Of a stretch of 64,000 nt of DNA, positions 46,351 through 55,664 are shown piece after piece. Each line of letters begins with the position of its first letter. Positions within the stretch are counted from its first letter, which is position 1. The notes beneath the pieces were generated by a model, which had not been told where the DNA came from, searched no databases, and saw nothing but the letters and a program-made list of their open reading frames with translations. The position numbers and the translations under genes were made by a program. Source of the stretch: Syntrophobacterales bacterium (GTDB lineage: Bacteria; Desulfobacterota; Desulfobaccia; Desulfobaccales; 0-14-0-80-60-11); NCBI GenBank assembly GCA_023229795.1, contig JALNYP010000003.1:1-64000 (forward strand), written 5' to 3'.

Positions 46351-47928
46351 ATGAGTCAGACCAAATTTTACGAGGGAGAGCTGGCCGCCAGCGTTCCTGC
46401 CAAGCCAGCCGACGCAAACGAAGGTAAGGTCAACACATGGACGACCAGGTTGATTCTGGTGACCCTCCAGGTCATCATTGCCATCTCCATTTTTCAGGTA
46501 ATACGGGACGTTATCCTGCCTCGCGGGGGGGCCGCCAGCTTCAACATCTACCTGGCAATTATGGGCTGCACCCTGGCCACGATCTGCGCTTACCTGATAT
46601 TGATGAAGTATCAGACCCTTATTCAGAAGTTCAGCCAGGAAAACGTCCAGTTGGGCGAACGGCTCGGGGCCCGGACGGCCGAATTGGAAAAAGCCAACGC
46701 CGAGATGCGCCTGGAAATATCCGAACGCCGGCGGGTGGAGCAGGCCCTGCTCGAGAGCGAAGCCAGGTTCCGCAATGTCATTCGGGAGGCTGCTATCGGC
46801 ATAGCCCTCATCGATAAGACCGGACGGGTGATTGAATGTAATCCGGCCCTCCAGGCCATGCTGGGATATGCCAACGAAGAGTTGCGGGGGATGGAGTTCA
46901 ATCGCATCCACCATCCGGACAACGTCGGATTAAGCCGGGAAATCTTCCAGCAATTGCTCGATGGCCAACAAGAGGTTTACCGGGTGGAAACCCGTTACAT
47001 CCGCAAAGACGGCTGGGTGGGCTGGGGCCGGCAATCCATTTCCCTGGTACGGGAGGCGGGTGGCGAAGCTCAATTTGTCATCGCCATGTTCGAGGATATT
47101 ACGGAGCGCCGGGAAAACGAAGAGAAGATCCGCACTTATCAGGAACAGTTGCAATCCCTGGCCTCGGAATTGTCCTTGACCGAAGAACGGGAAAGGCGCC
47201 GGCTGGCCACGGTGCTCCACGACCATATCGCCCAACTGCTGGTATTGGCCAAGGCCAAGTTCGAAAAAATGCAGGAATCCAACCTGTTCCGTACCCTCGT
47301 CAAACCCGTGGAGGATGTCCGGAAACTGATTGAGGAATCAATCCGGTACACCCGGTCATTGATCTTTGAGCTCAGTCCTCCCATTCTTTACGATCTGGGC
47401 TTCGAGGCCACCATGGAATGGCTGGCGGAGCATATGGAGGAACAGTACGGCCTCAAGGTCGAAGTGGTGGACGATGACCAGCCTAAGCCTCTGGACAATG
47501 AAGGCCGGGTGCTCCTCTTCCGGGCCGTGCGGGAGCTGCTGTTCAACGTGCTCAAGCACGCCGAGGCCGCAAGCGCCCGGGTCTCCATGCGCCGGGACGG
47601 CGATCAACTCAAGGTCGTGGTCCAGGATAACGGCGTGGGCTTTGCCCCCAACAAGCTTTCTCCGGCCTCCGGCAAGGTGGAAGGCTTCGGTCTCTTCAGC
47701 ATCCGGGAACGCCTGAATTATTTCGGCGGCAGCCTGGAGATCGACTCGACCCCCGGGCTGGGCGCCAGGGTCATATTGGTCATGCCTTTACAGTCCGGGA
47801 CGAAAACTAAGAAAAGCCACATGAATACCCCGGCCGCCATCGAGGCGGCTGCCCCGCCGAGGCCTGCGGGGCTGTCCCCCCTGCGGCCCTCTAAAACCGA
47901 GACCACTCCCCCGATTGTTATGAACTAA
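46351..47928 (+). CDS. NarX-type membrane sensor kinase with PAS domain
   Basis: 525 residues from ATG 46351 (GGGGATGGA upstream; a TTG at 46333 is also in frame). Two transmembrane segments (about 33-52 and 68-88), a coiled coil, a PAS domain (about 130-255, VIREAAIGIALIDKTGRVIE) and a HisKA_3 kinase core with LATVLHDHIAQ (His290), N box NVLKHAEA and VQDNGVGFAP. The C-terminal tail is Pro/Ala-rich. A NarL-type regulator follows 313 bases later and is the likely partner. Confidence 0.9.
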   Translation: MSQTKFYEGELAASVPAKPADANEGKVNTWTTRLILVTLQVIIAISIFQVIRDVILPRGGAASFNIYLAIMGCTLATICAYLILMKYQTLIQKFSQENVQLGERLGARTAELEKANAEMRLEISERRRVEQALLESEARFRNVIREAAIGIALIDKTGRVIECNPALQAMLGYANEELRGMEFNRIHHPDNVGLSREIFQQLLDGQQEVYRVETRYIRKDGWVGWGRQSISLVREAGGEAQFVIAMFEDITERRENEEKIRTYQEQLQSLASELSLTEERERRRLATVLHDHIAQLLVLAKAKFEKMQESNLFRTLVKPVEDVRKLIEESIRYTRSLIFELSPPILYDLGFEATMEWLAEHMEEQYGLKVEVVDDDQPKPLDNEGRVLLFRAVRELLFNVLKHAEAASARVSMRRDGDQLKVVVQDNGVGFAPNKLSPASGKVEGFGLFSIRERLNYFGGSLEIDSTPGLGARVILVMPLQSGTKTKKSHMNTPAAIEAAAPPRPAGLSPLRPSKTETTPPIVMN

Positions 47929-48241
47929 GAGTGTGTCTCGGAAGTATCTTCTCTCTGCCGGCTCCCATTCCCGAAGGCCGTCCTCGGAGTGGGGGCGCGC
48001 CCTGACGAAAACCCTCCCGTCCCCGCAGCCTGACGCCGTCCCGGTGAGACTGACGCGACTTTCTGCTCCCGCACCCCAAAATTCATTGTCGCCACCTTAA
48101 AAAATGTAGTATCATGGGCACAAGGCAGAAGTGCTGCTGTCAGGGGTCAGGTATATTTTCTGAAAAATTACCTGTAAAAACTCCTGGTCAAACCGCGCCG
48201 ACCATTTTATCATGCACTTGTGAGGTCCACAGGAAGATAGG
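47929..48241. other. Intergenic gap within the kinase/regulator pair
   Basis: 313 bases with no supported gene. The gap suggests that the regulator has its own promoter. Confidence 0.35.
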
Positions 48242-48889
48242 ATGAGTATCAGGGTCTTGCTTGCCGACGATCACCAGATTATGCGGGAGGGGCTCCGTTC
48301 CATGCTGGAAAAGGAGCCGGATATCACCGTAGTCGGAGAAACTGAGGACGGGCGGTCCACGGAGCGGCTGGCTCGGGAATTAACCCCGGACGTGATCATC
48401 ATGGATGTGGCGATGCCTGATTTAAACGGCATCGAAGCCACCCGGCAGATTGTCAATGAGATACCCGGCATCAAGATCATCGCCCTGTCCATGCATAACG
48501 ATCGGCGTTTTGTGTTAAACATGCTGAAGGCCGGAGCCGCAGGTTACATGCTCAAGGATTGCGCCTTCAAGGACCTGGCCAAGGCCATCCGGGTGGTGAT
48601 GTCCCATAAGACGTACCTGAGCCACGAGATTGCCGACATTGTGGTCAAAGATTATCTGGCCTCCTCCGCCCCCATAGAATCCTCCGCTTTTCACCTGCTG
48701 TCCCCCCGGGAACGCGAGGTCCTCCAACTCATCGCCGAAGGCAAGACTTCCAACCAGATCGCCGAAAATCTCCACGTCAGCGTCAAGACCGTGGAAACCC
48801 ACCGCCAACAGATTATGGTGAAATTGAAGATCAAGACCATTGCGGAGCTGACCAAGTACGCTATCCGTGAGGGCTTGACCTCGGCCTAG
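48242..48889 (+). CDS. NarL/LuxR-type response regulator
   Basis: 215 residues. A receiver domain with ADDHQ, the phosphorylated Asp in VIIMDVAMPDLNG and Lys in YMLKDC, then a LuxR-type HTH (LSPREREVLQLIAEGKTSNQ and NLHVSVKTVETHR). It would activate transcription when phosphorylated, most likely by the upstream kinase. Confidence 0.93.
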   Translation: MSIRVLLADDHQIMREGLRSMLEKEPDITVVGETEDGRSTERLARELTPDVIIMDVAMPDLNGIEATRQIVNEIPGIKIIALSMHNDRRFVLNMLKAGAAGYMLKDCAFKDLAKAIRVVMSHKTYLSHEIADIVVKDYLASSAPIESSAFHLLSPREREVLQLIAEGKTSNQIAENLHVSVKTVETHRQQIMVKLKIKTIAELTKYAIREGLTSA

Positions 48890-49206
48890 GTCTTTTTATC
48901 AACCGCCCTGGGGTTGGCAATCAATCCGCCCGGGATCGGGCTAACCGCCTGGCCTCCCGGGGCCTGGGCTCTTCCGCCAGACCGCTCTCTTCTGATCATC
49001 TCCCCACCGATGGGCCCGAGGAAAAAGCTATTTTTTCCCTTCCTTAAGGGAAATTCAGTAAAATCGAACCTGCTAATCAGGGGATACCCCCATTGTAAGA
49101 AATCCCGATAGTCTTAAACTCCGTATAGTGCTTCACCGGAAAGCCCGGGGCCGGATCAAAGGATGATCAGCCAACCTCAAATTCTTCTTCTGAGCCGAGG
49201 AACCGC
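48890..49206. other. Intergenic region, nothing recognised
   Basis: About 317 bases before the Prim-Pol-like cluster. No repeat or clear promoter seen. Confidence 0.35.
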
Positions 49207-50298
49207 ATGGGTGCTAATGACAGGAGTGTCAGGGTTTACCAGGAGGAAGTTGAACGGCTCTTAAATTTGAAGTCCGAAGTCGATTATCGGGGAGAACTGG
49301 CGGATTTTGCAGAAAATTATCGAACCTTAGGCTGGGTTTTGATGGCCTTGGACGCTACAGACGGTCATGATCTCGAGGTGGATTTCAGTCAGAAGGCGGA
49401 GACCTGGAGTGAGCAGTGGTGGGAACAGAGCCTGGCGGGACCCCGGATCAACCTGGGGGTCTGCACCGGCCGGCCCTCCCGGTTGATGGTCCTGGAAGTT
49501 GCCAAGGGGCAAGGCGAAGCCCTCCTGGACTACTATGGAGAATGGCGGGCCCCCTGTGTGGCGGCCTTGGGGTCCGGCCGCGAGCAACACTTTTATGCCT
49601 GGCACCAAGCATCCCGCTTTGACGCCGTTTCTTGTTGGAAGACCCCGGATTTTGCCTGGTACGGCGAAGGCCAGGTGGTGTTGATACCGCCCTCCACAGA
49701 CCCGGAAGGCCTGGAATCCTGGCGCTGGCTGACCCCGCCGTGGGAGAACCGGCCCCAGCCCCCCAGTTCGTCTTTGGGAAATTTTTTGCAGGAACACATC
49801 ACGCGGCAGCCGCAGGCCAGACCGGGCGCCAACCTCTCCTGGCAGGAGGTCTATTGCCTGGTGTCACCGTATGAATCCCTCCTCCAGGCTATGATCTCGT
49901 CCCCGGCCACGATGGAACTCTATTATCAAGGGATTCTCCAGGCTGCCCGGGAGGTCGGGATCAGGCAACCCGAGATCCTCTTGCCGCTGCTGTGGCATGC
50001 CCCCCACGGCGATGCCCGTGAAAATTCCTGCCGCTGGGAATCCTTGATGAACCTGGTAGCCACGACCGCCGATCAATCGGCAGCCGCATCGCCTCCTGAA
50101 GAAGTTCCTTTTGACTTGATCCTGGACAATGCTATACATATTTTACAGGGAACTTCGGGCGACTGTGGGGCGGTTACGCCTGGCTCCGGTCCGCCCTGTT
50201 CCCCCAAGCGGGGCTCCTTGAAGCCGCTGGAGCCCGGGCCGACCCCCCGGCGGTCTTTTTCCAGCCGCGTACCTAAGAAAGAGTCAAGAAAATTTTAG
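49207..50298 (+). CDS. Degenerate Prim-Pol-like protein
   Basis: 363 residues. The middle part matches the bifunctional primase-polymerase fold: NLGVCTGRPSRLMVLEVA, ALGSGREQHFYAW and GEGQVVLIPPSTDPEG, parallel to the usual GVxTGxxSGxxVLDVD, TGSGGxHxYF and VVAPPS. The catalytic DxD has become ExA (Glu97, Ala99), so polymerase activity is doubtful. The C-terminus is basic and Pro-rich. It heads a four-gene cluster with an HD-GYP protein and membrane proteins, not a replication or phage setting, which suggests that the fold has been recruited for another role. Fold assignment is by motif only. Confidence 0.55.
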   Translation: MGANDRSVRVYQEEVERLLNLKSEVDYRGELADFAENYRTLGWVLMALDATDGHDLEVDFSQKAETWSEQWWEQSLAGPRINLGVCTGRPSRLMVLEVAKGQGEALLDYYGEWRAPCVAALGSGREQHFYAWHQASRFDAVSCWKTPDFAWYGEGQVVLIPPSTDPEGLESWRWLTPPWENRPQPPSSSLGNFLQEHITRQPQARPGANLSWQEVYCLVSPYESLLQAMISSPATMELYYQGILQAAREVGIRQPEILLPLLWHAPHGDARENSCRWESLMNLVATTADQSAAASPPEEVPFDLILDNAIHILQGTSGDCGAVTPGSGPPCSPKRGSLKPLEPGPTPRRSFSSRVPKKESRKF

Positions 50299-50338
50299 AC
50301 AGACCCGATATATGGGAAGGTTCCAGAGGGCGGTCGAA

Positions 50339-51718
50339 ATGGATTTCGCGAACCCGGGAGAAACGCTAAGCATGTGGTGGACTCCGAAGGAAAAGGGCCG
50401 CAGGCCATTAGGGATTGTTAAGCAGTCTCGACAGGCGGAATCAACCACGGATGAGGATATGGATTTAACCAATCTTCTCAGAAAATCCCCTGAGTTACCG
50501 GAGGACGAGAGCCCCGCGTCCTTGGAGGCTCCTGCCGCCGCGCCGGATTTTCCCGGCGCCGCCGGCGGTCCGGACTCGGCTCCCACCGCGTCGGATGATG
50601 GCTTTTTGCCCGAACCGCCCCCTCCTCTGGATAAGATGGTGGAGGGCATTTCCACCTCGCTGCAGGACCTGAAAGCCGCCATGAGAGAGGTTCAGGTTCA
50701 GCCGAAGGCGGATTTGCCGCCGGAGATCAATCCTCCGGATGGCCGGGACCGCCAGTATCGGGACCTCTTTGATGAGGCCCCCGAAGGCTTTCTGGTGACC
50801 GACGGCCAGATGATCATCCAGGAGGGCAACCAGGCCGCCGCCAGCCTGCTCGAGGTGGGGCAGGATACCCTGCGGGGCCGGCCTTTGCTGCACTTCGTCG
50901 CCGAAGCCGACCGGGCCGCCTTCCAAGTCACTATGATCCAACTCCGGGAGGGCGGGGAGAAGCGGAATTGGCCCCTACGGCTGCAACTCGAAGGCGGCGA
51001 ACCTTTTTCCGTCTCGATCAGCGTTAGGGGCCAGCGGGACCGCCACGACCGGTTGCTGCGGCTGCTCTGGCTGCTCCGGGATGGCCGGGAGTCCAAAGCC
51101 GAAGAAGCGGCTCTGAAAACTCTTCTCAGCCAGATGAAGGCCAGCCTGTCCGGCGTCGTCAGGGCTTTCGCCGAAGCGGTGGAGATGAAGGATCCCCAGA
51201 CCGCGGACCACCAGAAGCGGGTGGCTTATCTGGCCGTCGCCATCGGCCGGGAAATGGGCTTTTCTCTCCACCGGATGGAAGGCATCAAGATCATGGGGTG
51301 GCTCCATGATATCGGCAAAATTGCCGTTCCCACCGAGATCCTCAACAAGCCGGGGAAGATCAGCGACCCGGAATGTGAAATCATTAAAACCCATTGCCAG
51401 GTGGCCTATGAACTCTTGAGGGATATAGAATTCCCCTGGCCGGTACAGCAGGCCATTGTGCAGCATCACGAGAGGTTGGACGGCTCGGGCTATCCCGCCG
51501 GCCTGACGGATGCCGACATTATCCTGGAGGCCAGAATATTAGGAGTGGCGGACGTGGTGGAAGCCATGGTCTGTCCCCGGCCGTACGGCCCGGCCCAGGG
51601 AATCGACCGGGCTCTGGAAGAAATCTATCAACAATCGGGTATTCTTTATGATCCCGAAGTAGTGAATATATGCCTAAAATTATTCGTGGAGAAGGGTTTC
51701 AAGTTCAACGGCGAATGA
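50339..51718 (+). CDS. PAS and HD-GYP signalling protein
   Basis: About 459 residues from ATG 50339 (GAGGG upstream; an ATG at 50312 is also in frame but lacks a site). An acidic Pro-rich N-terminal region, a PAS domain (about 135-255, FDEAPEGFLVTDGQMIIQEG), and an HD-GYP domain (about 275-450) with WLHDIGKIAVP and the intact HHERLDGSGYP. HD-GYP enzymes hydrolyse cyclic di-GMP. The signal for PAS is unknown. It follows the Prim-Pol-like gene closely. Confidence 0.9.
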   Translation: MDFANPGETLSMWWTPKEKGRRPLGIVKQSRQAESTTDEDMDLTNLLRKSPELPEDESPASLEAPAAAPDFPGAAGGPDSAPTASDDGFLPEPPPPLDKMVEGISTSLQDLKAAMREVQVQPKADLPPEINPPDGRDRQYRDLFDEAPEGFLVTDGQMIIQEGNQAAASLLEVGQDTLRGRPLLHFVAEADRAAFQVTMIQLREGGEKRNWPLRLQLEGGEPFSVSISVRGQRDRHDRLLRLLWLLRDGRESKAEEAALKTLLSQMKASLSGVVRAFAEAVEMKDPQTADHQKRVAYLAVAIGREMGFSLHRMEGIKIMGWLHDIGKIAVPTEILNKPGKISDPECEIIKTHCQVAYELLRDIEFPWPVQQAIVQHHERLDGSGYPAGLTDADIILEARILGVADVVEAMVCPRPYGPAQGIDRALEEIYQQSGILYDPEVVNICLKLFVEKGFKFNGE

Positions 51719-51757
51719 AGATCATGATGCTAAGCCGGCAGCGCGGGAAAATTTGAC

Positions 51758-52858
51758 ATGTCCGACCACCCGGAGCCCAGAGACCTGGAAGCGGTACTGG
51801 CCAAATTAGAGACGGAGTGGCAGGAATTGGCCGCTCTCCTGAAAAGCCAGGCCCAGCCGCAGACGCGGGTCATTGAGGCCGAAAAAATTGTGCTCCGGGA
51901 TGCCGCGGGCAAGAGTCGAGGCAGGATTAGCGTCAATACAGATGGTTCGGCCGACCTGATCCTGACCGACGGCGACGGCCAGGCCTGGGCCCGGCTGGGG
52001 ATCAACCAGGACGGCGAAGCCTCTCTCCAACTGCACGATCGGCATGGCGAGGTCAGTTACCAGGTGCCGGCCGCTTCCGCCCTGCCGGGGTCCGAAACGG
52101 CCATACCGGCCTCGACCCCGGATGAACTCCCCGCGGCCCCGCCTCCTGCCACCGAGCCTGACCCGGTCCGGGTCCGCCTCGAGAAGTTGGAGCGCCGGTA
52201 TCGGCGCCAGCGGGTTTTTGGCGGCCTCATGCTGGGGCTGGTGCTCGTGCTGCTGGCCACTCAGGCCCTCTTGCTGGACCGTTTTTTCTGGCGGCAGGGG
52301 CCGCTGGAGGTGGAAAGCCTGGAGGTGCGCGATCGTCTGGGCGGCCTCCGGGCCCGGCTGGGAGAGCAGAACGGCAAGGTGCTGCTCGATCTGTGGGATC
52401 GCCAGGGCCAGCGCCGCGCCGGGCTGGGCCTCGGGCCCGAGGGCTCTCCCGACTTGACTTTCTACGACCGGGGCCAGCCCCGAGCCGAGCTGAAACTCGG
52501 CCCCCAGGGGGAGCCGCAATTTAACCTCTACTCTAAGTTGCAGAATCCGGGCCGGACCGAGACCAACACGACCGGGGACTTGGCCAATCAGGAGGCCCAG
52601 ATAGGGGTCACCGCCGGAACCGAAGATGATACTCTGGCCAGCGTCCCGGCCAATGAGGCCGAGGTCAAAGAGGCGGCAGTCGAACCGGAGGCCGTTTACG
52701 TGGGTTCCAAGACTTCCAACAAGTATCACTACCCCGCCTGCCGGTGGGTGAAACAGATCAGGCCGGAAAGTTTGATGAAGTTCAAGTCGGTGCAAGACGC
52801 CCGGGAACACCGCCACTATATTCCGTGTCCCGAGTGCCGGCCGCCCCGAGCCGATTAA
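51758..52858 (+). CDS. Membrane protein with beta repeats and an Ada-like zinc module
   Basis: 366 residues. A repeat of about 20 residues (D-x-x-G-x-x-R-x-x-L, then L-x-L-x-D) occurs before and after a single transmembrane helix (about 152-172), for example LRDAAGKSRGRISVNTDGS and LHDRHGE on one side and VRDRLGGLRARLGEQNGK and LWDRQGQRRAG on the other. The C-terminal 50 residues (YVGSKTSNKYHYPACRWV, then FKSVQDAREHRHYIPCPEC) match the Ada-type metal-binding fold, with Cys328, Cys357 and Cys360. Ligand and role unknown. Cotranscribed with the HD-GYP gene is likely (40-bp gap). Confidence 0.7.
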   Translation: MSDHPEPRDLEAVLAKLETEWQELAALLKSQAQPQTRVIEAEKIVLRDAAGKSRGRISVNTDGSADLILTDGDGQAWARLGINQDGEASLQLHDRHGEVSYQVPAASALPGSETAIPASTPDELPAAPPPATEPDPVRVRLEKLERRYRRQRVFGGLMLGLVLVLLATQALLLDRFFWRQGPLEVESLEVRDRLGGLRARLGEQNGKVLLDLWDRQGQRRAGLGLGPEGSPDLTFYDRGQPRAELKLGPQGEPQFNLYSKLQNPGRTETNTTGDLANQEAQIGVTAGTEDDTLASVPANEAEVKEAAVEPEAVYVGSKTSNKYHYPACRWVKQIRPESLMKFKSVQDAREHRHYIPCPECRPPRAD

Positions 52859-52950
52859 GTGAGTTCACCCGGGGAGATCCGGCCGGAAAACCTGAACTGG
52901 GGGCGGTAGGCGCCGCCGGTGCGATGCCCCCGGCGCACGTGGAGGAAACC

Positions 52951-53565
52951 ATGACTCAGACTCAGTTGACAGAAACCAAAGTCGATTTGGAGACGTTAGG
53001 CGTCTGGTTGGAATTAGAGGCCCCGGCTAGCCAAAAACTTCGGCGGCTGCCGGTGACGGTGCTGACCCTGGCGGGAGAAATTGTCACCCTGGAGATTAAT
53101 CACCCTTGGCTCCGGCTCCCGGAAGACAGCTTGAAGGGCCTGAAAGGCAGGCTGCGCCTCGAAACCGGGGAGGCTAACGAATCCCGCCAGTTTGACGGGG
53201 TCGTCACCTCGGCTATGTTCTCTGCGGAGAGCCAGGCTAAACCCACCCTCGGGTTGAAATTGGCCAACCCCTCTCCGGACTGTCGCAAGGTCTTGGAGGA
53301 CTTGATGTCCCATGCCACCGGGGACCTCCGCGACCTGTGGGACCGCTGGGACGAGGCGCACCTAAACCCTCGGAGCGGTCTTTCCCCAAATAAGCTTTAC
53401 GGCTGGGTCCTGGCGGCGGTTCTGTCCGGTTGGTTTCTTTCTCTGGTAAGTGGGCCGTTCCTCCAAAGATTGGGCAACGGCATCGTGTGCCTCAGCAGCC
53501 TGGTCGGCGCGGCTTATTGTGTAAAATCCTTGTATCAGAAAAGGCAGCTGGCTCGGCAGGGTTGA
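52951..53565 (+). CDS. Two-span membrane protein with a beta-rich N-terminal domain
   Basis: 204 residues from ATG 52951, preceded by GGAGGAAAC; an earlier in-frame start would overlap the upstream gene. About residues 1-125 look like a small beta-barrel, loosely PilZ-like, but lack the RxxxR and DxSxxG c-di-GMP motifs. Two transmembrane helices follow (about 150-168 and 174-192). Final gene of the Prim-Pol/HD-GYP cluster. Function unknown. Confidence 0.6.
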   Translation: MTQTQLTETKVDLETLGVWLELEAPASQKLRRLPVTVLTLAGEIVTLEINHPWLRLPEDSLKGLKGRLRLETGEANESRQFDGVVTSAMFSAESQAKPTLGLKLANPSPDCRKVLEDLMSHATGDLRDLWDRWDEAHLNPRSGLSPNKLYGWVLAAVLSGWFLSLVSGPFLQRLGNGIVCLSSLVGAAYCVKSLYQKRQLARQG

Positions 53566-53897
53566 GGCCCGGCCTGGATTTGATCCGGGCGCCCGCCCCC
53601 TGGCGGGCGCAACCCGCCCTGCTATCAAACTGCCGAAATAATCTCAGCCCGAAATTGTCATCTTGAACGAACCGGCTGAGAACACGAAATTATTAGCCGG
53701 GCTCAGAGTAAGCATTCTTCCCGGAAAAGCCTTCCCATTCCCTGTTAAGGCATACGTTTCCACCCCGTACCCTCCTGCGATCAACCGCGGGCTGCCGCAG
53801 CCGCGTGCCTGTGCGGCCTCGCCCTTTTTCCTTGCCAGATGCTGCATCCTTCGGATAACTTTATAAATTCGAGGACCGATCCGCGACTTGGAGCGCC
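53566..53897. other. Intergenic region before the liv/ior cluster
   Basis: About 330 bases. A GC-rich hairpin GCGCCCGCC...GGCGGGCGC lies at 53590-53611 just past the previous gene but without a T-tract. No gene is supported. Confidence 0.4.
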
Positions 53898-54770
53898 ATG
53901 GGCAGCCTGCACGACCTCATCCAGTTCATCTTTGCCGGGTTGACCGGCGGGGCCATCTACGCCCTGGTGGCCCTGGGTTTCGGGGTGGTGCACAACACCA
54001 TGGGGATTGTCAATTTCACTCAGGTGGATTTCGTCACCCTGGGGGGTATGATCCTATACAGCGCCCTGGTGACCGCCGGCCTCCCCATGGCCCCGGCTTT
54101 GGCGGTCGCGGTGCTCGGGGTGACCCTGTTGGCCGCCCTGGTGGAGGTCATCGGCATCCGGCCGTCCCGCTCCGGCAGCCACCTAGTGCTGATCTTTCTG
54201 ACCATCGGACTCTCCATCATCTTGAGGGGGGCCATGAAGGTCATCTGGGGCAAAAACCGCATGGCGGTGCCGCCCTTGTCCGGGGAGGCGCCGCTGCATC
54301 TGGCCGGGGCCGCCATCCTGCCCCAGACCCTGTGGATTCTGGCCCTCACCGCGCTGGCCATCATCGGGCTGGTGCTGTTTTTCCGCAAAACCAGCCTGGG
54401 ACTGGCCATGCGGGGGGTGGCCGCCAACCCCGCCGCCGCGGCGGTGGTGGGGCTCAAGGTCTGGCGGGTCAAGGCCGCCAGTTTCGCCCTGGCCGGTGCC
54501 CTGGGGGGCCTGGCCGGCTGCCTGGTGACGCCCATCACCACGCTTTCCTACGATGTGGGCGTGCTCCTGGGTCTCAAGGGCTTTGCCGCGGCCATCCTCG
54601 GCGGCTTCGGCTCCTTTCCGGGGGCCATTCTGGGCGGCCTCATCCTGGGCTTGCTGGAAAGCCTGGGCGCAGCCTACATCAGCAGCGCCTACAAAGACGT
54701 CATCGCCTTCGTGGTGCTGCTCCTGGTCCTGTTCATCCGGCCCCGGGGGCTGTTGGGGGGAGAAGGGTAG
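53898..54770 (+). CDS. livH: Branched-chain amino-acid ABC transporter permease LivH
   Basis: 290 residues, about eight membrane helices, with the LivH signature AIYALVALGFGVVHNTMGIVN and the loop GLAMRGVAANPAAAAVVGLK, and GSFPGAILGGLILGLLESLG near the end. Transports branched-chain or related amino acids together with LivM. Its 3' end is duplicated at 55170-55257. First transporter gene of a cluster that also includes iorA/iorB, livM and livG. Confidence 0.93.
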   Translation: MGSLHDLIQFIFAGLTGGAIYALVALGFGVVHNTMGIVNFTQVDFVTLGGMILYSALVTAGLPMAPALAVAVLGVTLLAALVEVIGIRPSRSGSHLVLIFLTIGLSIILRGAMKVIWGKNRMAVPPLSGEAPLHLAGAAILPQTLWILALTALAIIGLVLFFRKTSLGLAMRGVAANPAAAAVVGLKVWRVKAASFALAGALGGLAGCLVTPITTLSYDVGVLLGLKGFAAAILGGFGSFPGAILGGLILGLLESLGAAYISSAYKDVIAFVVLLLVLFIRPRGLLGGEG

Positions 54771-54820
54771 GGGACGGTGCGCCTGGCGCTCCAACCTGCA
54801 CTTGCTTAAAGGCAAAATCG

Positions 54821-55165
54821 ATGCTACCCACCATAAAATTTGTTTTGATCATGTTAAGCTTTACCCTGTTGGCCGGCTTTTTTATTGTGCCGACCCGGAC
54901 TATGCCCGATCATGGCGTCGTGCTGCTCGATGACCAAAACCATACTTACGTATCGCCAAGTTGCGCTGACCGGGAAAAGAAAGATTATCGTCCGGCCCGG
55001 GCGGCAGAGGCGCGTAAGTTGAGCTATGAGCCGGATAAGCAATGCCAGGCTAAAGGGGGATTCAACCAGGACGGCCGCTCCATTACCGGCAACTTCTTAG
55101 TGCGTCTGGGACTGCTGCCGCCCCTGCCCAGCCGCTGGAACCCCGACGGCACCTGGAATTGGTAA
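54821..55165 (+). CDS. Small exported protein
   Basis: 114 residues. The N-terminus (MLPTIKFVLIMLSFTLLAGF) is a signal peptide or anchor; the rest is polar with two Cys and ends NPDGTWNW. AAAGGC lies upstream. No family recognised. It sits between the end of livH and a second, diverged copy of the livH 3' end, so it was probably brought in by the rearrangement. Confidence 0.5.
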   Translation: MLPTIKFVLIMLSFTLLAGFFIVPTRTMPDHGVVLLDDQNHTYVSPSCADREKKDYRPARAAEARKLSYEPDKQCQAKGGFNQDGRSITGNFLVRLGLLPPLPSRWNPDGTWNW

Positions 55166-55169
55166 GGCG

Positions 55170-55257
55170 CAGCGCCTGGAAAGACATCATCGCCTTCGTG
55201 GTGCTGCTCCCGGTCCTGTTCATCCGGTCGCAGGGCTTTTTGGGCGGAAAGGGGTAA
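55170..55257 (+). pseudogene. Diverged copy of the livH 3' end
   Basis: About 88 bases align with 54683-54770, including CATCGCCTTCGTGGTGCTGC, at roughly 84% identity by eye and in the same frame, ending in a stop codon. No start or other livH sequence precedes it. It is either a remnant of a second livH or the product of duplication around an insertion. Confidence 0.7.
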
Positions 55258-55370
55258 GAGAGAGGAGAAAGGCTTTAGGGGGAGGTGGCAAGAGCAATAC
55301 TGAGACACAATGGTCGGCACTAATCCACTCCCTTGGATTTGACCTTCGCTAAGAGGATAATGAAGGAAAA

Positions 55371-55664
55371 ATGCCTATTAGCTGCAGAGAGATAATATTC
55401 AGTGGACACGCGGTGCAGCGCATGTTCCAACGCGGCCTGACAGTCAAAGAAGTTCAAGAAGTCATTGAAGACGGTGATATTATAACTGACTATCCGGATG
55501 ATGTGCCTTTCCCCAGTTATCTTATGCTGCATTGGATTAACGATCGTCCTATTCATGTGGTCTTGGCATTGGATGCGGAGAATCAAAGATGTCTGGTGGT
55601 GACCGCGTACGTGCCGCATCTGTCCCAATGGCACCCTGACTTTAGAACCCGGAGGAAGCCATGA
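55371..55664 (+). CDS. DUF4258-type toxin (RelE-like fold)
   Basis: 97 residues. IIFSGHAVQRMFQRGLTVKE is the DUF4258 opening, followed by a short beta-sheet part (HVVLALDAENQRCLVVTAYV). Such proteins are RelE/HigB-like toxins paired with YgiT-type antitoxins. Its stop overlaps the ATG of the next gene by four bases. It lies within the liv/ior cluster. Confidence 0.78.
   Translation: MPISCREIIFSGHAVQRMFQRGLTVKEVQEVIEDGDIITDYPDDVPFPSYLMLHWINDRPIHVVLALDAENQRCLVVTAYVPHLSQWHPDFRTRRKP

Noticed and set aside
53590..53611. GC-rich hairpin after the cluster at 53565
   Set aside because: Stem is good, but there is no T-tract, so it is not listed as an intrinsic terminator.
53663..53866. Plus-strand ORF of 67 codons before livH
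   Set aside because: TTG start without ribosome site and no recognisable features.
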